The notes: a model not told the origin generated them from the letters alone. DNA of 64,000 bases from Tillandsia leiboldiana (GCA_029204045.2 CM055062.1:5068648-5132647); one strand, 5' to 3'. Shown: positions 9,201 to 19,436, numbered from the stretch's first letter. Numbers and translations are program-made.

Positions 9201-11331
9201 GAAATTACCGCTACATTTTTGGGCTGAAGCTGTGAACACCGCTGTCTATGTCATTAACAGAGTGTATTTGCGCCCAGGAACCTTGAATACACCATATGAG
9301 CTGTGGTTTAGTAGAAAACCGGATATCAAGTACTTTCGTATCTTTGGGAGTCGATGTTACATCTTACGTGATCGTGAAAATCTTGGAAAGTTCGACTCTC
9401 GAAGTGATGAAGGGATCTTTTTGGGTTATTCTACGAATAGCAGAGCATATCGAGTATTTAACATTGAATCTAAGACGATTGTAGAATCTATAAATGTTAA
9501 AGTAGATGAAGCTTCTCATTTTGAATCTGAAAAATCTACCCTCGATATCTCTCTAGATGATGATTCTCCTGCTAGTGCATCTTCTCATAATAATACTTCC
9601 AATATTAATGATGCATCTAATGGTTCTTCTAGTTTATCTGATGTGCAGGAATCATCTTGTGTACCTCCGAGTACTCCGTTTCAACAAACGCTACGAATCT
9701 CCAAGGATCATCCGGAATCGAACATCATTGGAGATCCACAAGAAGGAGTTAGAACTCGAAGGCAGTTGGTTTGCGGATTTGCTTGCTACGTATCTTTAAT
9801 CGAACCAAAGACAATAGATGAAGCTCTTCAGGATGACTACTGGATTAAAGCAATGCAGGAAGAGCTCCATCAATTTGAGCGAAACAAAGTCTGGGAATTA
9901 ACAAAGCCTCCAAAGCAACATAATGTGATAGGTACCAAATGGATCTTCAAGAACAAGAAAGATGAAGATGGTACTATCATCAGGAACAAGGCACGACTAG
10001 TTGCTCAAGGCTACTCTCAAGTAGAAGGTATAGACTTTGACGAAACTTTCGCCCCTGTAGCTAGACTCGAGTCCATTCGTATATTGTTTGCTATTGCTTG
10101 TCACTTTAAAATCAAATTATTTCAAATGGACGTCAAGAGCGCATTTCTAAATGGGTTTTTAAATGAGGAAGTTTATGTAGCTCAACCGAAAGGTTTTGTA
10201 GATCATAAACAACCTAACCATGTTTTTCGTTTGAAAAAGGCTCTTTACGGTCTGAAACAAGCACCGCGAGCATGGTACGAAAGGTTAACAAAGCACCTTT
10301 TGGAGAAGGGCTATACTCGAGGGGGAGCTGACAGGACTCTCTTTGTGAAGCATTATCAAAATAATTTCATTGTAGCACAAATCTATGTCGATGACATTGT
10401 ATTTGGTGCAACAAAAGATAATGATGCTTCTAAATTCGCGGAGACCATGGAAAGCGAATTTGAGATGTCCATGATGGGCGAATTGTCTTATTTTCTTGGA
10501 TTGCAAATTAAACAAAATGATGAAGGTATTCACTTGAGTCAATCCAAGTATGCACTGGAGTTGGTCAAAAAGTTTGATCTAGAAAATTGTAAAGATTTTC
10601 CAACTCCAATGGGAACTAGCCACAAGGGACTTGGAAGTGAATCACATAGTGAGAATGTAGACGAGAAACTGTATAGAAGTATGATTGGAAGTCTACTTTA
10701 CCTCACAGCTAGTCGCCCGGATATATCCTTTAGTGTTGGGATTTGCGCGAGATATCAATCAGCACCAAAGGAGGTTCACCTGAAAGCGGTGAAACGGATC
10801 ATCCGGTATATCAAAGGATCAATTAATTTCGGAATTTGGTATCCTATGGGAACAAGTCTGGACATTGTTGGATACTCAGATGCCGATTGGGCAGGATCAG
10901 TGGATGATCGGAAAAGCACGAGTGGTGCATGCTTCTATCTTGGCCATTGCCTTGTTGCATGGCACAGTAAAAAACAGAATTGCATAGCACTCTCGACTGC
11001 CGAAGCGGAATACATTTCAGCTGGAAGTTGCTCAACTCAACTCATTTGGATGAAAAGCGTATTGAGTGACTTCCGCATTTCAGCATCTTCGGTAACAATT
11101 CTTTGTGACAACACAAGTGCAATTAACATTTCTAAAAACCCTGTGTTGCACTCTAGAACAAAACATATTGAACTTAGATATCATTTTCTTAGAGAGCTAG
11201 TTGAATCAAATACTCTTCAACTTTCATATGTTTCAACTGAAGATCAATTAGCTGACTTTCTAACAAAACCTTTGGATCAAAAACGTTTTATTCATTTACG
11301 AAAAGCAATTGGGATGCTTTCCTTGAAATAA
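6213..11331 (+). pseudogene. gag-pol: Sirevirus gag-pol polyprotein (copy A), one stop and one frameshift
   Basis: This polyprotein makes the capsid and all enzymes of the copia element. The start is the ATG 20 bases after the PBS. Gag has an N-terminal UBN2-like region, a coiled coil at about residues 409-509, and two CX2CX4HX4C zinc knuckles at about 311-324 (CFKCRGYGHIATEC) and 578-591 (CFRCGVSGHIRRYC). Protease has LDSGCSRHMTG with its Asp at about residue 690. Then come the HHCC region (WHERLGHL at about 8653, [10 protein letters not shown]), integrase with Asp 8851, Asp 9040 and Glu 9148 (a DD35E spacing), RT with YVDD at 10384-10395, and RNase H (DADWAGS near 10879, ending about 11300). 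Breaks: TGA at codon 43 (6339-6341), also present in the second copy, and a run of six T at about 8497-8503 that shifts the frame and meets a stop at 8508-8510. The second copy has five T there. About 1,700 codons in all. Confidence 0.93.
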
Positions 11332-12271
11332 TCTTCTTTTTGAAATCTTTGCTTAGGATAGGTTTTGTATTTGTTTTTGTTTTGTTCATTATCTATGTTT
11401 GTACATAGGACATTAATTGAGCATAGATCATAATTGACTTTAATTGCATCTGTTCACACATTTAGAAATTTATTATGCTTTTGCCATCATAATATTTCAT
11501 TGTTGCAATGATCGTTTATGTTAATTAAATCATCTTCTAAAGTGATCAAAGTCAATTTCTCTCTCAATGATCTCTTGGTATAGTCATTATCTTATTTGAC
11601 TGTTTAGTCGAGTATGAAATCGAGATCAATTTTTGGTTGAATACTTTATATCTTAAATAATTGATAGCCAATTGAGGGGGAGTCAAAGATAATGTAAAAT
11701 GCTCAAAAGATGTGGAAAGAGTTACATCCCAATGAGGAGTGTGAAAACTACCACCACATGGAGGAAAGAGCTACCACCTCGGTCGTCCGAGTATTGTGTG
11801 CAGCTACCACATGTATACCAAGCATGGTTGTTCAAATTTTTGATTAAGTAAAATGCATATTGAAATACTTGACTCTGTCAAATTTCAAGGTTGGTATAAG
11901 GTGGGATTTTAAAGAAAGATGCTCAAAGAGCCACTCTCTTCAACAGATTGTCTAGAAATATTATCTACCATATTTGGGATTTCAAACATCTATTGATCTT
12001 TGTATTTCATTTTCTTTACCGAATTGATTATTTGATAAAGGCATTACTCATAAGATCAAGTTAGATGTGATTGAAGGTGTTCAACTTTAAGGGATTTAAT
12101 TTTTGTAAATTTTCGTTTCATTTTTGGATATTATTGATAGATTTGGCATAATCTAATTCTTGTTGTATGAAACGATGCTTTTTGTTTAAAGTTGATACAC
12201 CTTTGTGCTTACAATCTTTTTCTGGTTTTTCTTGAATTTCTCTGAAATTTTCTAAAGAAAAAGTTGGGGCC
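11332..12271 (+). other. Non-coding spacer after Sirevirus pol
   Basis: About 940 bp, AT-rich, with no supported frame. It contains a polypurine-like tract (TTGAGGGGGAGTC, about 11672-11684), one of three GGGGGAG tracts downstream of pol. Repeated tracts of this kind are a described Sirevirus trait. Confidence 0.75.
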
Positions 12272-12423
12272 GATCCGGATCGGGGTAGATGATCCGGATC
12301 CCGAACGCAGGTTTTCTCCTGCGGGCTGACGATCCGGATTGGACCTGCCGATCCGGATCCCGAACGCAGTTTTTTTCACTGCGGGTAGCCGATCCGGATC
12401 GCAAGCTCGGGAGGATCCGGATC
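12272..12423. promoter_or_regulatory. Second GATCCGGATC palindrome array, upstream of the env-like frame
   Basis: Six palindromes lie at 12272, 12291, 12331, 12350, 12391 and 12414. Two continue as CCCGAACG, exactly as in the LTR copies. Between them are two hairpins with changed but complementary arms: CGCAGG/CCTGCG and CGCAGT/ACTGCG. A TATA-like TATAAA follows at about 12436. The layout copies that of the LTR promoter, which suggests an internal promoter for the env-like unit. That is inference. Confidence 0.7.
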
Positions 12424-12433
12424 GCGGCTAGGT

Positions 12434-12440
12434 TTTTATA
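12434..12440 (+). promoter_or_regulatory. Candidate internal TATA box
   Basis: TTATAAA in the context GGTTTTTATAAAGAAC lies 11 bp after the last palindrome. In the LTR the TATA box lies 66 bp after the last palindrome. No transcript evidence is available from sequence alone. Confidence 0.45.
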
Positions 12441-12558
12441 AAGAACAAAAGGGTTTTGATTTCTTTTACTCCAATCTTTTGTTCAAAAGTTTCCAGAGCG
12501 CTTCTCTCTAGATTTCATCCTCCTTGGAAGCGTTCAAACTCAAGTTCTTCAATTCCAA

Positions 12559-12937
12559 GTAAGTTTTATTGATCAAAATCTCGGTTTTTCACCGTTTTTC
12601 TCTTTTCCTCCTCAAACGCACGAATTTCTTGGATCAACTTTGTTTGTGGATGGTTTTTGATCAAATTTCTTTTGAAATAAGAACTCTGGGTAGATTAGTT
12701 TGATTATATGCTAGGTTTTCTCCTGATTAACGGATTTTTAGGCTTCGATTTCTAAAATTTCGGTTTTAGGGCATATAATAAGGATTTTCGAAATTCATGC
12801 AATTGATCTATTTTTAAAAGTCCTTTTGCAAAACTAATTTGATTCTTAGTCTCTCTACATGATAATGATTCTTTGGATACAATTTTTTCAATTTTTGAAA
12901 ACTAAGAATTTTTGTGTTCTTGAGTTGGTTTTCACAG
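12559..12937 (+). other. Candidate intron in the env-like leader
   Basis: The donor GTAAGT at 12559-12564 (AATTCCAA|GTAAGT) and the acceptor TTTTCACAG ending at 12937, with T-rich sequence before it, bound a 379-bp AT-rich interval. The env-like ATG is 31 bp after the acceptor. The open frame that starts earlier, at 12914, would lie partly inside this intron, which is why I prefer the ATG at 12968. Confidence 0.5.
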
Positions 12938-12967
12938 GACACCTTCTTTACTCAAGCATTTTGTTCA

Positions 12968-13582
12968 ATGGCACTTAATTCAGTGAGTTTCTCTTGGTTA
13001 ATCCTTCTCCTAGTTTCAATGATGCACACAAGTACATCTGTTAAAAGGGAACCAGATGATTCAACTCAAAACAAGACGAAAAACGCAGAGGAAGACAGCT
13101 CAGACTATGATGATGAAGAATGGGACGAATTTTTCAAAGATGTTCAACGGAAGATTGATGAGGAAAACAGGAAATTTACCAAAGGAAAAAGATTAATGAA
13201 ATCTACCTCAACAACCAAACAATATACAAGACGGAAGACTGTCCAATGGAGTGAAAATCAGCCTAGTGGGCCTCTCACCAGAGCTCGCTCACTCTCTGGA
13301 ATTCTACAAACTGAAAATCCATGGGTTACGGGACCGGATGCTCCATCTGCATCTACACAGCATCCATCACACTCGAAGAGACAGGCTACAGACGCTGATG
13401 TGTTGAAATCGCTTCGACAGGAACAACAAAGACTGTCTGCTGAACAAGAAAGAATGTCGAAGGAACTTCAGCAACTTTCCTCTAAACAGAAGAAGATCAA
13501 GAAGAAGTGCTCAACTATTTCGACAATGCTTAAAGGGATTTTGAGCAAGCTCAGTTGTACCAGCTCCGACTCCTCCGACTGA
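12968..13582 (+). CDS. Env-like protein of the Sirevirus (204 aa)
   Basis: This is an intact frame between pol and the 3' LTR, the position of the env-like gene in many Sireviruses. The N-terminus (MALNSVSFSWLILLLVSMM) is hydrophobic and resembles a signal peptide or membrane anchor. An acidic, charged stretch follows (about residues 30-75), then a basic region, and a coiled coil at about residues 146-180 rich in Gln, Glu and Lys. The C-terminus is a Ser-rich tail. There is no zinc finger or enzymatic motif. Sequence does not show that it works as an envelope, and plant env-like proteins remain unproven. An upstream start at 12914 in the same frame would add 18 residues. In the second copy the frame is broken by small indels. 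Confidence 0.7.
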   Translation: MALNSVSFSWLILLLVSMMHTSTSVKREPDDSTQNKTKNAEEDSSDYDDEEWDEFFKDVQRKIDEENRKFTKGKRLMKSTSTTKQYTRRKTVQWSENQPSGPLTRARSLSGILQTENPWVTGPDAPSASTQHPSHSKRQATDADVLKSLRQEQQRLSAEQERMSKELQQLSSKQKKIKKKCSTISTMLKGILSKLSCTSSDSSD

Positions 13583-13735
13583 ACTGCACCTTCCTTTTTT
13601 CTTCTTTTTGTGCAGGATTTTGATTTTAGGATTTAGTCTTATACTTACTTTAGCTTAGTTCTCAGGTTTTACGTTTTATTGGAACTTTTTTCACTCTCCT
13701 AACATTTCGTAGTCTTAACTACATTTTGGCTTTGT

Positions 13736-13760
13736 TTTGTGACAAAAGGGGGAGAGAGTT
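13736..13760 (+). other. Second polypurine-like tract
   Basis: ACAAAAGGGGGAGAGAG (about 13742-13758) lies after the env-like frame. It resembles the terminal polypurine tract at 14529-14540 and could serve as an extra plus-strand primer. Confidence 0.5.
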
Positions 13761-13763
13761 GTT

Positions 13764-13975
13764 GAGAACTTTGAACAATGATGATGATGTGAATGAACAT
13801 CAAGGTAAGGGAACTTGAACAAGAGAACTTTGAACAATGATGATGTGTTGGAACATCAAAGGTAAGTGATGATGATGTGAATGAACATCAAGGTAAGGGA
13901 ACTTGAACAAGAGAACTTTGAACAATGATGATGTGTTGGAACATCAAGGTAAGTTGAAACACAAAGGTAAGTAGA
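13764..13975 (+). repeat. Tandem repeats carrying five splice-donor-like motifs
   Basis: Units of about 40-60 bp repeat the text GAACTTTGAACAATGATGAT and GAACATCAAGGTAAG. Each repeat ends in AAGGTAAG: GT at 13805, 13862, 13893, 13949 and 13967. A good acceptor (TTTCTTTTTGCAG, ending 14373) lies downstream. The repeats could give alternative 3' UTR splicing, or they may be a plain minisatellite. Confidence 0.6.
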
Positions 13976-14528
13976 ACTTCAACTTTTGGTTTTTCCATTT
14001 GTATGAATGCATGCCTCGACTAACTATTGCTAACTATTTGGGCATGTAATATAACTAACAAGTTGATGTTCACTAACAAGTTGTGACACTTGGTTTTTGA
14101 TTGCATAGAAGATATGTTGGTTCTTAACTCTGATCAATTACATATCTATATATATATAAGTTTGTCACAAACATGTTCATGACATTTGGTTTTTTACGTG
14201 CAAAGAAGATATGTTGGTGTTTCTTTAACTATGATCAGTTTACATATCTGAATATAAATGTCATGGTAAGTATAAATGAGTTTAAACTTCATCTCTGTTT
14301 GTGGTTTTTGAATGATACAAAATTCTTGAGGTATCTAACGATTTCTTTTGTCAAGAATGATTTCTTTTTGCAGAGAGTACAGATGTCTAAGTCTAGAGTC
14401 TGTTTTAGGAGTTTAACTCATGTATTGTATTTTGGATCTCCATTGTAAATTTTTGTTGTATGGTGATAGCAACAAAAATATCTTTTTGAATTTTCTTTAG
14501 TGGATCTATGTTTTGTCACGAAACCGCC
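13976..14528 (+). other. AT-rich 3' non-coding region of the Sirevirus
   Basis: No supported coding frame. It has two related stretches with GAAGATATGTTGGT and CATATCT (about 14108 and 14206), which look like a diverged internal duplication. It ends in the terminal polypurine tract. Confidence 0.6.
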
Positions 14529-14540
14529 AAAGGGGGAGAT
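14529..14540 (+). other. Polypurine tract of the Sirevirus
   Basis: CAAAGGGGGAGAT lies directly before the 3' LTR, the expected primer for plus-strand synthesis. Confidence 0.9.
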
Positions 14541-15879
14541 TGTTACGGAATTTGTGTTGGCGTAGTTTCGTGAAAGTTTCAAGTCCTGAAGATTGAAGGT
14601 GAAGAAAAGTTGAATCATTTAACTCAATCTCAAGAAAGAAGAATTCAGAAGGATCAGGTATGTTTAACTAAAGAATTTGTGTGATCCGAATACTTCTTGT
14701 AGTGTAGAAACACTTGGAAGAGTCTTTCATTGCATAAAAATCAAAAACTGGACTTGGGACATGTTCAGGATCCGGATCAGGTTGTTCGATCCGGATCCCG
14801 AAGGTGGTTCGTTCATACATCGTCGCAATCCGGATTGTAGTCTCTTGATCCGGATCCCGAACGTTGAGTTTACCATCTACCTTGAACGATCCGGATCTTG
14901 CTTCGCAATCCGGATCCCGAACGTTGATGTTTGGTGAACTGTATGAACGATCCGGATCGTAGTCACATGATCCGGATCCCGAACCTTCGTTTTTCTGGAT
15001 TTGGCTGTTTTGTTATGACGATCCGGATCCTAGTTATCACGATCCGGATCGCCGTCCGTAAATATCCAGAAATGGCAGGTTTTTGATTCTTATCTCCTTC
15101 CTAGGGTTTCTAACCTATAAATACACCCTATGACTCCTTTTCTAGGGTGAATCCACATAGCCGTCATTTTCTTGTATCATCTTATACGGCTATAAGATCC
15201 ACATATAGAGAAGAAAGGAAATCATTAGAGAATACTCTATGTTTCTTCATCTATATTGATTAGTTTGATTCTAGGTTTTCATACTCACATCTTGAGTTGA
15301 ATCAAACTAATGAATACTTAGATGGTATTTCCGATCTATCTTTGATCTAAGTATTCGGCGGATCATCACCACCCAAAAACAACGATTTACCCCAAAAATC
15401 GGCGCGTGGATTCGCGTGTCCTTGTGGATTCAAGGTTCAATCGCTCTCGTGGATTCGGAGCGAGGCACGTTCGTGGATTCGAACGGTGCTATTGGGTGAA
15501 GACCGTGGATTCGGTCGGACGTCGTGGATTCGACGTTGGACCGCCGTGGATTCGGCGTTGGGCGCAGATCGTGGATTCGAGAAGCGTCTGGAGCGAGCGG
15601 AGAAGATCCTCTAGGAGCGTATGGAAAGGTTGAGTCGTAAGTGTGTACGGTAAATCACCTTGTACGTGTTTTAATTCTAGTGGATTTCTGCCGTGTTATC
15701 GGTCCCGTGGTTTTTTACTCCGGTGATGGAGTTTTCCACGTAAAAATCTTGCGTGTTATTTTATTTTCCGCATTGGGTTTTATCGCAACGATTTTTGGAG
15801 TGTTTATACGTTTACACCTATTCACCCCCCTCTAGGTGTTTCTTCCCCTATTTAGATCCGTATTATATACGACCCAACA
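14541..15879 (+). repeat. Sirevirus 3' LTR (copy A)
   Basis: It aligns base for base with the 5' LTR at an offset of 9700. I see only an extra C near 15541 and a missing A near 15626, which cancel in length. The 3' LTR of the second copy lacks both indels, so they are probably base-calling errors. Palindromes, TATA box, stems and hairpin array are all repeated here. Confidence 0.95.
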
Positions 15880-17909
15880 GGGGATGCCTCTGTAAAAAAG
15901 TCACCACAGCAGGTCTGAGAACTACATCAAACAAGTAGTTCTCAAAGGGTACCGTCTCCAAGACCGACGATCTACCCACTAAGTCTACTAGAGGCAAGAT
16001 AACGATAACATGTAAGAAAACAGATATAACATTTAGAAAGAAATCTACAACTACCATGCCTCTATCTACTATGCTCAATGAATAATGAGATAAAATAGAA
16101 GCAACCACTTACTCTCGAGGTGCTAAAGATAATACTCAATCTGAATGACTGCCTCATAGGGTCCACTCAAGCCTGCGCCCACATACTACCACCATCCTCG
16201 CCGGGTGAGATTTACGTAGGGCATCCCACAAGGACTGCATCGACGTCACGTGATAACAAGTAGCAGGCCCAGCTCCAGAGCGGCACTCGAGGGGAGCGAC
16301 CCCCACCGAGGAATCGACGTATCACTGTCGAGCTCAATACGACTCATGCAGGCTATATTCCAAAACTTAGGATCAAACAGATCCACAATCGGCTCAACTA
16401 CAAGCTCACAATACATAAAGAAATTGGCTCCTACCCTCGGCCTAACCAGCCGGAAAAACTCACACTCAATCACTCCATAGTCGAAGGAATCAACTCCTCA
16501 TAAAGGGGTAAAAACAACTGAAAATAATCACTCTAGGTCGGCTAATCAAAAACATGCACACAACAGCCAATAAGAAGGAAACATAATTCGACTCATCAGC
16601 CTGAGTGTAAAAACAACCCTTAGAACCCAGATCACTTGAACCCTCTTCGAGTGAGGAAGTTTATATGAAAAGATAGCAATTTTAGAAAACAATTCTCACT
16701 CAAACCCTCTTCAAGTGAGGAGGAAAGATAGCCATTTTGAAAAACCATTTTATAGAAATTTTGATTTGAGGAAATCCTTTTTCATAAATTTTTAGATTTA
16801 AGAAATCAGTAAAACAGCATTTTTCAAATGTCTTTAAGTCCAAAATAGTGTATCCAAAAAACATCATGGGTTCAAGGTCCCCTTTTCACAAGTTTCCACA
16901 CACCCACAAGCTCATCGAAAATATCCAAGCTAAGTAAACATGCACAATTCCTAAAAAAAATAGACATAAAGAGGAGCCCATGTATTTTGGAAGAATTCCA
17001 ACCCACCTGACAACTCCAACCAGGAAAGAGAGCCAACACGCCAAGTCTCCACTCAGTCGACACTAGCCCAAGTACAAAGACCTACACTAGGGTAGAAAGA
17101 AAAAAAGGAGGAAGAAAAGTCCACAGCCTAGCCTAGCCTGTTGGCTCACAGCACAACTCCTCAGCCGACACTCCACAAAAAGAAAATCCCCAAAACATAT
17201 ACAACGCCTCAGCATCCATGGGCCGAAGGTCTCAAAACTATCAAGAAAACCCATAATCGAGCACACCTATCTCGATCGTGCAGTAAATCCACCCAAGCTG
17301 CTCAGCTCGCCCACTCGCACAGTCTTCGTGCGATCCGCTCCCTCAAGACGAAGCTTCAGAAGCACGATCGGTCGTCTAAGGTGCTCAACAGGTTGGGGAA
17401 GATAAAGTCCAGCTGCTGTTGTTTCTCTTCCAAGGCTCCAAGAAATCTTTGAGGTGGTTAGGTGGGGAAAAATGGATCCAAACAAAGAGGAAGAAGTCCC
17501 AAAAAATCCCCCTCTGAGTCCTTTTATAGGGAAAATAATTTCGGGTAAAACGAATCTGCGGATCAACGGCGAAACTAATATAGATCAAGCACTATCCATA
17601 TATTTTTGGGCATCCTAATTGGGACTCGGGCGCCCGAGGTACCAGGCCCGAATTGGAGAAATCGACTATTAGCTTGGCTCAATCAACCGAATCCGGCTGT
17701 CCCGAATTTAAGGTTTCGGGCGCCCAAAACCATGATTCGGTAGCCCGAATTCCCAAAAACTTCAGTTTCCAAGAATTCGCCCTCTGATGTCCGTTCTCGC
17801 GTCAAATTTGCACGAAATAGTTTCCGCTCGACTCGACCATCTCCAGATGTGTCGGTCAGCTAACTACGCATGTCTGCAAGGCCCCGAAATACCAAAACAC
17901 TATAGTAAC

Positions 17910-18369
17910 GACCCAGCCTACTAACAATAATAACTCGTTGGGCCCAAACTAGCCCAAAATGCTTAAGCCCAATTATTATTACTAGTGTCCATTGTCTCTT
18001 ATATACCCAATCACAATCCCGTTCCTATTCGATGTGGGACTATTGGGATGTCACAGACTCCCCCCGTTTAGGCCTGATGTCCTCGGCAGCCCAAAACCAC
18101 ATAGACCAAGATCACCATTCGATGTGAGACTTGTCTTGCTAGCCCTGTCATTTAGACACAGGCTCAGCCGAGACTCATCACACACTTCTGACTGGTTATT
18201 GGCTCTGATACCAAATATAACGACCCGACCCACTAGCAATAATAACTCGATGGACCAAAACAACAACCCAAAATGCTTAAGCCTGATTATTATTACTAGT
18301 ATCCATTGTCTCTTATATACCCAATCACAATCCCATTCCCATCCGATGTGGGACTATTGGTGTGTCACA
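17910..18369 (-). mobile_element. Main body of the split minus-strand TRIM
   Basis: See the entry for 4460-18369. Read on the minus strand it is LTR, PBS TGGTATCAGAGCC, internal domain with the conserved stem-loop (arms at about 18133-18144 and 18159-18172), purine tract, LTR. Confidence 0.88.
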
Positions 18370-18374
18370 CTAAC

Positions 18375-19339
18375 TATCCTAGAGTAATAACCTAGGGTAA
18401 AAGAGAAAAGTAAAAGGTAATAAAGTTTTCGGAAGCGATAAAGGGCCAACGGGAGGGTTACGAGCATATATCGACTCCCGGGGGAGGGTTACGAGTATAT
18501 TTCAACTCTCTATGCGAATGAGTGCCAAGCTACCTTAAACTCATTCATGGCAAGTGGAGAGAGTTCCGCGCATAAGTCGACTCTCAGTGAAATGGCTCGA
18601 AAGGAGCCCAAGCAACCATCGAGTAAAGAGGGTTCCACGCATAAGTTGATTCTCTACGAAGCACTTTATATGAAACCTAAATCATAATGTGATTAGTGTG
18701 ACCAGTTGCGGTCGGGTTAGTTGTAACCCTTGAGTAGCGGCATAGTGACCGAGTGATATAGTAGCCTAGTGTGGTGGTATGGCATAGTAGCATGTTGGCA
18801 TGTATGCATGGACTAGTAGTGTAGTACTAGTATAGTTTTACCTTTTTCATATATATCTTGCTACTAATACTTCCATTGTACCAAGAGGTTAGAGGATATT
18901 TCTCCGTGGACGAACCCACTAAGAACTATTCGTAGTTCTCACACTCCGTAGTTTTCATCTTTTTGCAGATCCAAGTACAGCCGGTGAGCATATGATAGGA
19001 GCAATGGCTCAGCAGTATAGTGGACCTAGAGGAGGGTATAGTTTGGGTTTACCATTTTGTATATAGAGTGGATATTGTATTTTGGTGAGAAAATAGCAAA
19101 GAAATATTGTGAACAATATGTACTTAATATTCATTCTAATATAGTTATCTCTCAGTTTTATTCTGTGTGTTATATGTTTAAAGTTCAAAGTTTAGTTATT
19201 CACACTCTGATACATGTATCACTTGTGTTTCTTGTGATTTGAGTTGTTTCGTTCCTTCGGGTATAGGGGAGGTCATGTCCGATTGGCGGGTCTGTTGACG
19301 TGTCCGAACTGACCAATTTGGCAGTCTCGAAACATGACA
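18375..19339 (+). mobile_element. 3' LTR of the first gypsy element, right part
   Basis: It continues the LTR broken at 4459. It contains direct repeats of GGAGGGTTACGAG (about 18451 and 18484) and the GAACTATTCGTAGTTCTCAC block shared with the other gypsy LTRs. It ends near GAAACATGACA at about 19339, where a (TA)n tract begins. Confidence 0.75.
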
Positions 19340-19340
<1 letters not shown>

Positions 19341-19371
<31 letters not shown>

Positions 19372-19420
19372 TATATATATATTATATATATATATATTAT
19401 ATATATATATATATATATAC
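19341..19420. repeat. (TA)n microsatellite
   Basis: About 80 bp of TA repeats with several interruptions. The corresponding tract in the second copy (37244-37326) is pure TA, which suggests base-calling noise in this one. Confidence 0.95.
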
Positions 19421-19436
19421 AGAGAGTGAGAGAGAG

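Larger units (their letters stand above)
4841..15879 (+). mobile_element. Sirevirus-type Ty1/copia retrotransposon, near-complete (copy A)
   Basis: Target duplication GGGGA lies at 4836-4840 and 15880-15884. LTRs 4841-6179 and 14541-15879 are both 1339 bp and appear to differ only by two one-base indels. Order: LTR, PBS, gag-pol, long non-coding spacer, env-like frame, polypurine tract, LTR. Integrase precedes RT, as in copia elements. A very long gag with a coiled coil and two zinc knuckles, an env-like frame after pol, and repeated GGGGGAG tracts all fit the Sirevirus (SIRE/Maximus) lineage. The gag-pol frame is broken by one stop and one frameshift, so this copy is not autonomous as written. 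Part of that may be base-calling error. Confidence 0.93.
4466..17904 (-). mobile_element. Gypsy solo LTR, minus strand, split by the Sirevirus
   Basis: The left part is 4466-4840 and the right part 15885-17904. It sits inside the TRIM with target duplication GTAAC (4461-4465 and 17905-17909). Its terminus TATCACGCC(TTGGGGTCGAAAC) matches the 3' LTR termini of the gypsy elements near 49597 and 53855, read in reverse. Its ends are TA...TA rather than TG...CA. The right part holds the same blocks as the other gypsy LTRs: the CACCACAGC/GAGAACTAC block, a CGGGCGCCCGA palindrome at about 17624, and a reverse TATA box near 17520-17530. No internal domain is present, so it is a solo LTR. The net LTR length is about 2.4 kb. 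Confidence 0.85.
4460..18369 (-). mobile_element. Minus-strand TRIM (5S-less family), split by a later LTR insertion
   Basis: On the plus strand the element starts TGTAAC at 4460 and ends GTGTCACA at 18369. A perfect target duplication CTAAC lies at 4455-4459 and 18370-18374. After six bases plus a target duplication it is interrupted by a solo LTR (4466-17904) and resumes at 17910. The rest shows one LTR to 18055, a reverse-complement polypurine tract (CTCCCCCCGTTTAGG, 18059-18073), a reverse-complement PBS (GGCTCTGATACCA, 18201-18213), and the second LTR, about 18216-18369. Without the insertion it is about 460 bp. It has no coding capacity. Confidence 0.88.
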
